A DNA stretch of 64,000 bases, taken from Streptomyces sp. NBC_00223. GTDB lineage: Bacteria > Actinomycetota > Actinomycetes > Streptomycetales > Streptomycetaceae. Within the stretch, counting starts at the first letter, position 1; each line of letters opens with the position of its first letter. This document shows positions 36,586 through 44,556 of the stretch, piece by piece. The stretch spans positions 4,015,501 through 4,079,500 of the forward strand of contig NZ_CP108109.1 of NCBI RefSeq assembly GCF_036199905.1, read 5' to 3'. The notes beneath the pieces are model-generated. The model was not told the origin of the DNA. It saw nothing but the letters and a program-made list of their open reading frames with translations, and made no database searches. Made by a program: the position numbers and the translations under genes.

Positions 36586-37906
36586 ACACGAAGGACCCCA
36601 GGTCGAGATGGCTGACCGAGCCGTCCGCCCGGCGCACCACGCGCAGCGTCTCGCCCGCGTAGTAGCCCTCGCGGCCTGTCCAGGTGCCGTTGTGTTCCAC
36701 GTGGAACAGTGAGCCGCGGCCCTGGCCCGTCAGCGGCGCCAGCTGCAGATCGCCCGAAGCCCGTACCCGCAGCGCGAAGCCCGTCGTGCCCCAGTACCAG
36801 GGACCGGCGAGGTCGAGCAGCGCCGGGTCCACGGTGTCGGCGGGCCGCCAGGGGACGGGGAGGCCGGGTTCCGCGTCCGCGGTGATCGTCAGGAGATCGG
36901 CGGCGATCGCGCTGACGGCGGGCCCCGAGGTGCAGTTGGCCAGCGCCAGCGCGCCGACCCCGTCCTCGACGCTCACCCACAGCGCCGCCAGAAAGCCCGG
37001 CATCGAACCGGTGTGGCCGCTCAGCGTCCGTCCGGCCCGGCGCAGAAGCTGTACGCCCAGGCCGTAGCCGCCGTCGGGGTCCACCGGGTCCGGCGGCGCG
37101 GCCGGTGCCCGCATATGGGCGACGGTCTCCGCGGCCAGAACCCCTTCGTGACCGGCCGCCAGAAAGCCCGCCCACCGGGCGAGATCGGCGGCCGTCGACC
37201 ACAACTGGCCTGCGGGCGCCATCCGCCCGGTCTCCTGCACGGCCTCGGGCACCATCACATCCGCCCACGGGTGGACGGCGAAGCCGCCGGCGGCCGGCTG
37301 TCGCGGCAGCAGCGTGGTGCGGTTCATCCCGAGCGGTGCCAGCACCTCGTCGTGGAGCACCTCGCCCCACGGCCTGCCGCGTGACTGCTCGACGAGGCCG
37401 CCGAGCAGGGCGTATCCGGTGTTGGAGTAGTGATGGCGGCGGCCGGCCGGGTGTTTGACCGGGTCGGGGCCGAGGACGTCGGAGAGTTCGGGGCGCAGTT
37501 CGCCCGGGGTGCGCTCCCACCAGGGGCCCGGTGTCTCGGCGGCCAGCCCCGAGGTGTGCGCGAGCAGCTGACCGACGGTCACCTCGCCGGCGACGGTCCC
37601 CGGCAGATGCCGCTCCAGCGGATCGGTCAGCTCCAGCCGCCCTTCGTCGCGCAGCCGCATCACCAGCACCGCGACGAAGGTCTTGGTGAGCGAGCCGATC
37701 CGGTACTGCGTGTCCGCGTCCGGCGCGTGCCCCTCGATCATGCTGCGCGAACCGCTCCACACCATGCGGCCCTCCCGGACCACAGCTCCCACCAGCGACG
37801 GAGTACGGCCACTCGACTGCCCCACCGCGATCCGGTGCAGCAGCGCCCGCCGGGTGGCGGGCAGCAATTCGTCGTAGGTCCGCGGGGATTCGGGCTCGGC
37901 TGTCAC
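36524..37906 (-). CDS. serine hydrolase, beta-lactamase/DD-peptidase family
   Basis: A 460-residue class C beta-lactamase-like protein. The nucleophile motif SLTK is at residues 72-75 (YRIGSLTKTFVAVL), the YxN-type motif is YSNTGYALLGG, and HTGSMPGF near residue 310 can supply the HxG triad. No signal peptide is seen, so it is probably cytoplasmic, an esterase or peptidase rather than a true antibiotic resistance enzyme. GTG 37906 overlaps the methyltransferase stop (GTGA). A parS site lies inside its coding sequence. The 3' end runs 62 bp into the convergent efflux gene. Confidence 0.88.
   Translation of the reverse strand: MTAEPESPRTYDELLPATRRALLHRIAVGQSSGRTPSLVGAVVREGRMVWSGSRSMIEGHAPDADTQYRIGSLTKTFVAVLVMRLRDEGRLELTDPLERHLPGTVAGEVTVGQLLAHTSGLAAETPGPWWERTPGELRPELSDVLGPDPVKHPAGRRHHYSNTGYALLGGLVEQSRGRPWGEVLHDEVLAPLGMNRTTLLPRQPAAGGFAVHPWADVMVPEAVQETGRMAPAGQLWSTAADLARWAGFLAAGHEGVLAAETVAHMRAPAAPPDPVDPDGGYGLGVQLLRRAGRTLSGHTGSMPGFLAALWVSVEDGVGALALANCTSGPAVSAIAADLLTITADAEPGLPVPWRPADTVDPALLDLAGPWYWGTTGFALRVRASGDLQLAPLTGQGRGSLFHVEHNGTWTGREGYYAGETLRVVRRADGSVSHLDLGSFVFTREPYDQRAPVPGGFPGWS
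36694..36707. other. parS site 5 (GTTCCACGTGGAAC), inside a gene
   Basis: Perfect palindrome in the coding sequence of the serine hydrolase, where it encodes FHVEHN on the minus strand. Coding use is compatible with the site and the frame is intact. Confidence 0.88.
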
Positions 37907-38838
37907 TCGTTCCTGGCCTTCCTGCCGGTACGGCTCCGCGCGGTTCCTCGTCGTCCCGTGCGGCTGTGCGTGGTCGTGCCGTCGTCACGATAACCGGCTG
38001 CCGCGAAGCGGAGCGCGATGATCGTCATGCGCAGGGACCGCAGTCCCGGGATCAGATGGGAGACCGGCGCGACGGCGTACGGACCCCGGCCGCGCGGCAG
38101 TCGCAGGCTGCGGACCTCGGCGATCCGCGGTGAGACGGCGGCCACCTTGCGATACTCCCTGGTGTCCATGCCCCACTCCCAGCGCGGCGCGCGATACCCG
38201 CCGTCCGGGGAGTCGAAGGCCCCGGACCGATTACGGGCGACCATCACGCGCGGAAGCGCGTCGAAAAGGAACCCTCCGCCCGGGAAGCGCTCCGCGCACG
38301 CCGCGATCAGCTCCTTCACCTCTTGTTCGGGCAGATACATCAACAGGCCCTGGGCCGTGACGAGTACGCCCCTGGCGAGGTCCGCCCCGGAGATCTCGTC
38401 CATCCACCGCCGGTCGAGCGCCGAGCAGGCGAGCGTACGGCGGCGCGGCGGATCGTCGGGCAGCAGGGCCGTACGGACCGCGGCCGTCTCCGGCAGATCC
38501 ACCGTCAGCCAGCGGACCCGGCCGTCGTCCACCCGCCAGAACTGGGTCTCCAGGCCCTCGCCCAGCGCGACCACGGTCCCACCGGGACGCGCGGCGACGA
38601 ATCGCCGCACCTCGGCGTCCAGACAGCGCACTCGCAGGGCGTGCCACTGCGCCATGGGAGCGCCGCCGAACCGCTCGAAGGGGTAGTCGATGCGCTTGAC
38701 CAGCTCCACCGCGAGCGGATCGTCCAGCAGCCGCCGGCCGGGCCGCCCGGCCTCCGAGGCGCGGTTGTACAGATTCCACAGCAGCGTCTCCGGGACGCCC
38801 TCCAGCTCGACCTTGATCCGCTCGCCCGTGTCTCCCAT
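37903..38838 (-). CDS. LCM-type class I SAM-dependent methyltransferase
   Basis: A 311-residue methyltransferase of the leucine-carboxyl-methyltransferase-like family (COG3315). N-terminal GVPETLLWNLYNRASEAGRP and LLDDPLAVELVKRIDYPF, SAM motif I variant VVALGEGLETQFWRVDDG, and GVLVTAQGLLMYLPEQEV are typical; these enzymes often O-methylate natural products. ATG 38838 follows CTGGGAGGC. Four-base overlap with the serine hydrolase downstream suggests one transcript and possibly a shared small-molecule substrate, but that is inference. Confidence 0.88.
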   Translation of the reverse strand: MGDTGERIKVELEGVPETLLWNLYNRASEAGRPGRRLLDDPLAVELVKRIDYPFERFGGAPMAQWHALRVRCLDAEVRRFVAARPGGTVVALGEGLETQFWRVDDGRVRWLTVDLPETAAVRTALLPDDPPRRRTLACSALDRRWMDEISGADLARGVLVTAQGLLMYLPEQEVKELIAACAERFPGGGFLFDALPRVMVARNRSGAFDSPDGGYRAPRWEWGMDTREYRKVAAVSPRIAEVRSLRLPRGRGPYAVAPVSHLIPGLRSLRMTIIALRFAAAGYRDDGTTTHSRTGRRGTARSRTGRKARNE

Positions 38839-38977
38839 GCCTCCCAGGCTCCCACCCCGGCCGCCCGACAGCCGGACCCCAGGCGGTCCGCACGCACACG
38901 ACCGCGCTCCCGGTTGCCCTCTTGGGTCAACTCCTGTTCAAAGCAAGCGCTTTCCCCTTCGGGCTCTGTCAGAAAGG

Positions 38978-39006
38978 TTGACACCCCCCGGGTGCGGGCG
39001 TAGATA
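38978..39006 (+). promoter_or_regulatory. sigma-70-type promoter of the beta-glucosidase gene
   Basis: TTGACA at 38978-38983 and TAGATA at 39001-39006 are separated by exactly 17 bp. This is close to a perfect housekeeping promoter, unusual in such GC-rich DNA. Predicted transcription start near 39013, leaving a leader of about 260 bases before the gene. Confidence 0.8.
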
Positions 39007-39018
39007 TCTCGTCGGTCA

Positions 39019-39030
39019 GAGAGCGCTCTC
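39019..39030. promoter_or_regulatory. LacI-family operator-like palindrome
   Basis: GAGAGCGCTCTC is a perfect 12-bp palindrome centred on GCGC, resembling cellulose/xylan-type LacI operators such as that of CebR (GGGAGCGCTCCC core). It starts 12 bp after the -10 element, covering the predicted transcription start. A second AAGCGCTT palindrome lies at 38945-38952, upstream of the -35. Confidence 0.72.
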
Positions 39031-39273
39031 AGGTATCGCGCCACCTCCGTACGCACCACCGCCGGACTCGGCTGCGAGACCGAGTACGGCGTCACCCGCA
39101 CCACGGCACCGCCGAGGTCCACCCCCCTACCGGAGGGGCGGCACCGGGACAGAGCGCGCGCTCCTGGCTGCTCCGCGCGCGAAACCCGGCCGCCTCACCG
39201 CCGTACGGACAGCGGCGATTCCACGGTGTCGGTCCTCCCTCTCGCGAGCCGTATTCGACACGTAGGAGCACAC

Positions 39274-42200
39274 ATGAGGGTCACCCCACTAGGGCTCTCC
39301 GTAAGCCGTAAACGTTTCCGACGATCACCACAGGGCATCCTCCTGCTCGCCCTGGCGCTGATCGCCTCGGCGTATCTGGCGCTCGCGCCGACGCCCTCGC
39401 ACGCCGCGGCACCCACCCTCCTCTCACAGGGCAAGCCCGCCACCGCGTCATCCGTCCAGGACGCGTTCACCGCCAACGCGGCCGTGGACGGCGACACCGG
39501 AACGCGCTGGTCGAGCGCGGCCTCCGACCCGCAGTGGCTTCAGGTCGACCTCGGTTCCTCGCAGGCCATCACCCAGGTGACGCTCAACTGGGAGACGGCC
39601 TACGGCAAGGCCTTCCAGATCCAGGTGTCGGACAACGGTTCCACGTGGAACAACATCTACTCGACCACCGCGGGCACCGGCGGCGTCCAGAACCTGACCG
39701 TCACCGGCACCGGCCGATACGTGCGGATGTACGGCACCCAGCGCGGCACCCAGTGGGGCTACTCGCTCTGGGAGTTCCAGGTCTACGGCGGCTCCGGCGG
39801 CGGCACGACCACGCCGCCCGCCAACTGCGGCAACACCACCGCCGCCCTGAACAAGCCCGCCACGGCCTCCTCCACGGAGAACGCCGGCACCCCCGCCTCG
39901 GCCGCCTTCGACGGCAACACCGGCACCCGCTGGTCCAGCGCGGCCTCCGACCCGCAGTGGGTCCAGGTCGACCTGGGGTCCTCGCAGACCATCTGCGGCG
40001 CCCAGCTGACCTGGGAGACCGCGTACGCGAAGGCGTACCAGATCCAGGTCTCCGACAACGGTTCCACGTGGAACACCGTCTACTCCACCACGAACGGCGC
40101 GGGCGCCACGGAGAACCTCTCCTTCAACGCCACCGGCCGCTATGTGCGGATGTACGGCACGGTCCGCGCCACGGCGTACGGCTACTCGCTGTGGGAGTTC
40201 ACGCTGCTCACCCCGGGCAGCGGCAGCACCGGCGGCACCACTGGCGGCAGCACCACTCCGCCGAGCGGCGGCAACGGCAACTGCCCGTGGGTGGGTTCGA
40301 CCGCGCCGGTCGCCACCCGGGTGCAGCAGGTCATGGCGCAGATGACCAACGCGCAGAAGGTCTCCATCCTGCACGGCAACAACAACGCGTCGCCGTACAT
40401 CGGCAACATCACCGGCATTCCGTCGCTGTGCATCCCCAACATCGGTCTGCAGGACGGTCCTTCGGGCGTCGGTGACGGCCTCGACGGTGCCACCCAGATG
40501 CCCGCGGGCAACGCTTCCGCGGCGACCTGGGACAACGCGCTGGAGCAGCAGTACGGCTCCGCGATCGGCGCCGAGTTCGCGGGCAAGGGCGTGCAGGTGG
40601 CGCTCGGCCCGACGGCGAACATCGTCCGTGACCCGCGCTGGGGACGGTCCTTCGAGGCGTTCAGCGAGGACCCGTTCCTGAGCGGGCAGATGGCCGCCGC
40701 CGACATCCGCGGCATCCAGAGCCAGGGCGTCATGGCCGAGCTCAAGCACGTGGCCGTCTACAACATCGAGCACCCGGCCGGCACGGTCATCGTCGACAAG
40801 CGGACGATGCAGGAGATCTACCTGCCCGCTTTCCAGGCGGCGATCCAGCAGAGCACGCCTGCCTCGGTCATGTGCGGGTACAGCATCGTCAACAACGTGC
40901 CCGCGTGCCAGAACCCGGATCTGCTGAACACCGCGCTGTACCAGCAGGCGGGCTTCGGCGGCTTCGTCACCAGTGACTGGGGCGGCACCCACGCCACGGC
41001 GGAGTCGGCCAACGCCGGACTGACGGTGGAGATGCCCAACGGGTACTTCTACGCCGACTTCCTCGCCCAGGCCGTGGCCAACGGCACGGTCAGCCAGGCC
41101 ACCCTGGACACGATGGTGAGCCGGCTGCTCACCCAGTTCTTCGCCTTCGGCCTCTTCGACAAGGCGCCGAGCGGTTCGCGGGACGCCGTCGTCACCACGC
41201 CGGCCCATGTCGCGGTGGCCCTGAAGGGCGCCGAGGAGGGCACGGTCCTGCTGAAGAACAACGGCATCCTGCCGCTGTCCACCTCCAGCACCCACTCGAT
41301 CGCGGTGATCGGCTGGGACGGCGGCGCCGGTGTGCAGACCATCGGCGGCGGCAGCGCCACGGTGCGAACCAACGCGTCGGTGTGGCCGATCACCGGCCTC
41401 CAGAACCGGGTGGCCGGCACCGGCACCACCGTGCAGTACAACGACGCCACCAACCTCAGCTCCGCGGTCACCCTGGCCAAGAGCTCCGACGTGGCGATCG
41501 TCTTCGCGAGCGACAACTACGGCAACGAGGAGCACGACTCCGCCAACCTCGACCTGCCCAACAACGGCAACAGCACGGTCAGCCAGAACGACATGATCGC
41601 CCAGGTGGCGGCGGCCAATCCGCACACCATCGTGGTGCTCAACAACAACTCGGCGATCAACATGCCGTGGCTGAACCAGGTCGCCGGTGTCTTCGAAGCC
41701 TTCTACCCGGGCCAGCAGTTCGGCACGGCGATCGCGGAGCTGATCTTCGGCGACGTCAACCCGTCGGGCAAGCTGCCGGTCACCTTCCCGAAGAGCCTGG
41801 CCGACGTGCCGGCCAACACCGCGGCGCAGTGGCCCGGCACCAACGGGCAGGTGCAGTACAGCGAGGCTCTGAACGTCGGCTACCGCTGGTACGACGCGAA
41901 GAACATCACCCCGCTCTTCCCGTTCGGCTTCGGTCTGTCGTACACCTCCTTCAGTTTCAGCAACCTGCAGGTCGGGGCGCTGTCCGGGGGTAACGCGACC
42001 GTGCAGGTCACGGTCACCAACACCGGGTCGAAAGCCGGCACCGATGTGGCGCAGCTCTACGTCGGCGATCCCGCGTCCACGGGCGAGCCGGTGCACCAGC
42101 TGCGCGGCTACCAGCGGGTGACGCTCAACCCGGGCCAGGCGCAGACGCTGACCTTCACGGTCAGCACCCATGACCTGGCCTACTGGAACACCGGCAGCAA

Positions 42201-42627
42201 CAACTGGACGACCGCGGCGGGCAATTACCAGATCCTGCTGGGCGACTCCTCGCGCAATCTGCCGCTGACCGGCACGCTCAACGTGCCGAACACCGTCAAC
42301 AACGCCGTGGCCGCGGCGTCCACCAAGACGGCCTCCGCCTCCAAGGCGGCGGCCGCCGACACGATCGCCACCGCTGCCACGCCGCTGGCCGTGCCCAACC
42401 CGCACGGCATGAGCAGTCCGGTCCACACCCAGGTCGACTGGGCCTACGACCAGGCAGGCAGCGGAAACGCCTACACCGCGGACGGTCTGCCGCCGGGCAT
42501 CACGCTCAGCTCGGCGGGGAAGTTCACCGGCGCGGCCACCAAGAGCGGCACCTGGACGGTGACGGTCACCGGAAAGAACGCGGCGGGCTCGACGGGCTCC
42601 GCGACGTTCGTCTGGACGACCACCTGA
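39274..42627 (+). CDS. secreted GH3 beta-glucosidase with two discoidin-like domains
   Basis: A 1117-residue exported enzyme from ATG 39274 (TAGGAGCACAC upstream). Residues 1-46: signal peptide with basic start, GILLLALALIASAYLALA core and SHAAA cleavage. About 48-172 and 188-312: two F5/8 type C (discoidin/CBM32-like) domains, each with TRWSSAASDPQW and DNGSTWN. About 335-610: GH3 N-domain with LQDGPSGVGDG and the nucleophile D568 in FVTSDWGGTHA. About 640-870: GH3 C-domain with VIGWDGGAGVQTIGGGSA and EEHDSANLDLP. About 910-980: fibronectin III-like module, then an Ala-rich linker and a putative Ig-like (He_PIG) end. Likely hydrolyses beta-linked oligosaccharides outside the cell, repressed by a LacI-type protein. 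Confidence 0.92.
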   Translation: MRVTPLGLSVSRKRFRRSPQGILLLALALIASAYLALAPTPSHAAAPTLLSQGKPATASSVQDAFTANAAVDGDTGTRWSSAASDPQWLQVDLGSSQAITQVTLNWETAYGKAFQIQVSDNGSTWNNIYSTTAGTGGVQNLTVTGTGRYVRMYGTQRGTQWGYSLWEFQVYGGSGGGTTTPPANCGNTTAALNKPATASSTENAGTPASAAFDGNTGTRWSSAASDPQWVQVDLGSSQTICGAQLTWETAYAKAYQIQVSDNGSTWNTVYSTTNGAGATENLSFNATGRYVRMYGTVRATAYGYSLWEFTLLTPGSGSTGGTTGGSTTPPSGGNGNCPWVGSTAPVATRVQQVMAQMTNAQKVSILHGNNNASPYIGNITGIPSLCIPNIGLQDGPSGVGDGLDGATQMPAGNASAATWDNALEQQYGSAIGAEFAGKGVQVALGPTANIVRDPRWGRSFEAFSEDPFLSGQMAAADIRGIQSQGVMAELKHVAVYNIEHPAGTVIVDKRTMQEIYLPAFQAAIQQSTPASVMCGYSIVNNVPACQNPDLLNTALYQQAGFGGFVTSDWGGTHATAESANAGLTVEMPNGYFYADFLAQAVANGTVSQATLDTMVSRLLTQFFAFGLFDKAPSGSRDAVVTTPAHVAVALKGAEEGTVLLKNNGILPLSTSSTHSIAVIGWDGGAGVQTIGGGSATVRTNASVWPITGLQNRVAGTGTTVQYNDATNLSSAVTLAKSSDVAIVFASDNYGNEEHDSANLDLPNNGNSTVSQNDMIAQVAAANPHTIVVLNNNSAINMPWLNQVAGVFEAFYPGQQFGTAIAELIFGDVNPSGKLPVTFPKSLADVPANTAAQWPGTNGQVQYSEALNVGYRWYDAKNITPLFPFGFGLSYTSFSFSNLQVGALSGGNATVQVTVTNTGSKAGTDVAQLYVGDPASTGEPVHQLRGYQRVTLNPGQAQTLTFTVSTHDLAYWNTGSNNWTTAAGNYQILLGDSSRNLPLTGTLNVPNTVNNAVAAASTKTASASKAAAADTIATAATPLAVPNPHGMSSPVHTQVDWAYDQAGSGNAYTADGLPPGITLSSAGKFTGAATKSGTWTVTVTGKNAAGSTGSATFVWTTT
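39638..39651. other. parS site 6 (GTTCCACGTGGAAC), in discoidin domain 1
   Basis: Perfect palindrome formed by the codons for G-S-T-W-N in the first discoidin-like domain of the beta-glucosidase. Confidence 0.85.
40061..40074. other. parS site 7 (GTTCCACGTGGAAC), in discoidin domain 2
   Basis: Second perfect palindrome at the equivalent GSTWN codons of the second discoidin-like domain, 423 bp from site 6, so it was probably copied with the domain. Confidence 0.85.
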
Positions 42628-42647
42628 TCCCTCTCCCACCCCCCACA

Positions 42648-42682
42648 GAACACCCCCGGGCCTTCACGGCCCGGGGGTGTTC
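42648..42682. terminator. strong hairpin terminator
   Basis: A 15-bp perfect stem (GAACACCCCCGGGCC with its complement) around the loop TTCAC, 21 bp after the beta-glucosidase stop. The flank is pyrimidine-rich without a T-run. Confidence 0.88.
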
Positions 42683-42734
42683 CCCTTCTCCGGGCACGGG
42701 ACCCGGTGGCCGATGCCGTGTCATAGTCGGACCC

Positions 42735-43477
42735 ATGCGCGACGAGGTGAAGCCACTTCTCGACCGTCTCCTGGCCGACGTCCGGGAGGCACTGCCGCTG
42801 GAGACCATGTGGGCGCACGGCTCCCTGGCGCTGGGGGACTACCAGCCGGGCCGCAGCGACCTCGACATGGTGGCCGTCGTCAGGTCCGAGATCACACCCG
42901 CCCAGCGCCAACGGGTCGGACTCCTGCACAAGAAGCTGGACGCCGACCTCCCCGAAGCGGCGAAGCTGCACTGCTCGTACATGGTCCGCTCGACGCTGGC
43001 CGACACCGGCGCCCGCCATCTGACCTGGGCTCACCGGCACCTCCAGGAACGGGACGTCACCCCGGTGAGCCGCCGCGAGCTGCGTACGGGCGATCTGTCG
43101 CTCTTCGGGCCGCCGCCCACGGACTTCTCCCCGCGGTCACCGACGGGGAGCTGGCCGACTACATCAGCGGCAACCTCAGGAACTACTGGCTGCCCGCCAC
43201 GGCCTGGCCCCTCCGCTGGCTCCAGGACATCTGGGTGGACCTGGGCATGCTGACCGCGGCGCGGGCGAGCGTCACGCTGAAGGACGGGCGGCTCATCACC
43301 AAGGGCGAGGCCCTCGACGTCCTGGCGGAACTCGGCGCGCCCGCCGAGGTGCTGGCCGACATCCGCGTGCGCCGCTACGGGACTCCCGCGCCGCTCCCCC
43401 TCGCCCGCCGCGTCGAACGCGCCCACCTCTCCCGTACGTTCACCCGCCACACCATCCGCCGCGTCCTGACCCCCTGA
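42735..43477 (+). pseudogene. nucleotidyltransferase broken by a 1-bp frameshift
   Basis: The frame from ATG 42735 encodes an aminoglycoside-type nucleotidyltransferase: METMWAHGSLALGDYQPGRSDLD contains the catalytic GS-x-G-D-x-SDLD pattern. After LSLFGPPPTDFS the frame changes; the logical continuation PAVTDGELADYISGNLRNYW and onward to RRVLTP is read in another frame up to 43477. The junction is a run of four C at 43129-43132; one extra C would restore a continuous protein of about 247 residues. It is either a recent mutation, a phase-variable tract or a sequencing error. Family function: adenylylation of antibiotics or nucleotide transfer to other small molecules. Confidence 0.8.
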
Positions 43478-43580
43478 GCGGCGTTTGCGGGCGTCAGCAG
43501 CATGCCGGTGTGGCCCACCACGGTGCTGCCCGGCTTCCGCCGACCGGTGGGAAGGCTCCCGGTCCGCCGCGGGAAATCCG

Positions 43581-43638
43581 GCGCGGGACGGCGGCGCGGG
43601 ACGGCGGCGCGGGACGGCGGCGCGGGACGGCGGCGCGG
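43581..43638. repeat. 13-bp tandem repeat, 4.5 copies
   Basis: GCGCGGGACGGCG is repeated without error at 43581, 43594, 43607 and 43620, then partially at 43633. It lies in the spacer before the methyltransferase gene. Copy number could vary between strains. Confidence 0.9.
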
Positions 43639-43706
43639 TCCGGTGCTCGGGACGCCGAGACCTCGTGGTCTTGTCCGCCGGTGATCCGTGAGGGGAGGAT
43701 TGCGGG

Positions 43707-44474
43707 ATGGAACGGGTCTATGACGATGTTCAGCTGGCGGGCGTGTACCAAGCGGGCAATGAGATGCCGGAGGTGTCGCTTCGGGCCTGGGTGGATCTGA
43801 TCGGGTCGTTCTCGCCCCGACCGGCGCCGGCGGTGGTGGAGATCGGGGCCGGCACGGGGATGTTCTGCGCGGCCATGGCTCGGTGGCGCCGGGCGTCACT
43901 GGTGGTCGGCGTCGACCCCTCGGAGGCGATGCTGGCTCAGGCCCGTCAGTTCAACGGCCGTGAGGCCGGCGTTCACTACGTGGGCGGCACCGCGGACGCG
44001 GTTCCCACGGGCGGGGATCTGTTCGACCTCGCGCTGCTCTCGCGGGTGATCCATCATCTGCCGAACCGTCTTGCGTGCGCCCGTGAGTTGGTCCGCGTCC
44101 TGCGGCCGGGTGGGGTGGCGGTGATCCGTACGACGTTCCGCGAGGGGCTGGACTCGGTGGTCTACGACTACTGGCCGAGGCTGCGGGAGATCGACGCGGA
44201 ACGGTTCCCGGGCCGGGACGAGGTCCTGGCCGACTTCACGGGATCCGGCTTCTCTGTCCTGGAGCTCGCTTCCTTTGCCCAGCCGGTCACCGGGAGTTTG
44301 AGTGAGTACCACGCGCGCATGCGGACCCGTCCGCAGTCGAAGTTCACGCACCTGACGAGCGCGGAGTTCAGCGACGGCTTGACCCGGATGAAGGCGGATG
44401 CCGACGCGGAACAAGGCCCGCACTCGCGTCCGGTCCTTGAGCGTTACGACGTCGCAGTGCTGATCCGCTCCTGA
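43707..44474 (+). CDS. class I SAM-dependent methyltransferase
   Basis: A 255-residue methyltransferase of the methyltransferase-11/25 type. Motif I is AVVEIGAGTGMFCAAM, motif II region VVGVDPSEAMLAQAR, then LLSRVIHHLPNRLACARELVRVLRPGG. Start ATG 43707 with GGGGAGG 8 bp upstream. It stands alone, preceded by the 13-bp repeat array, and is convergent with dnaB at a distance of 82 bp. Substrate not predictable. Confidence 0.87.
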   Translation: MERVYDDVQLAGVYQAGNEMPEVSLRAWVDLIGSFSPRPAPAVVEIGAGTGMFCAAMARWRRASLVVGVDPSEAMLAQARQFNGREAGVHYVGGTADAVPTGGDLFDLALLSRVIHHLPNRLACARELVRVLRPGGVAVIRTTFREGLDSVVYDYWPRLREIDAERFPGRDEVLADFTGSGFSVLELASFAQPVTGSLSEYHARMRTRPQSKFTHLTSAEFSDGLTRMKADADAEQGPHSRPVLERYDVAVLIRS

Positions 44475-44556
44475 CAACCGCCAACGCCCTGCCGTTTCCT
44501 GGTCGTGCCGAACGAGGACAGCACGTTGTCCGGCTCCGTGACCGATATGACCCCGG

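Noticed and set aside
39448..42639. A 1063-codon minus-strand frame opposite the beta-glucosidase
   Set aside because: Val/Gly/Arg/Asp-rich translation without motifs; the plus strand has signal peptide, catalytic Asp and an upstream promoter.
43120..43140. Programmed ribosomal frameshift in the nucleotidyltransferase
   Set aside because: No slippery heptamer or downstream structure of the known kinds; a single-C loss explains it better.
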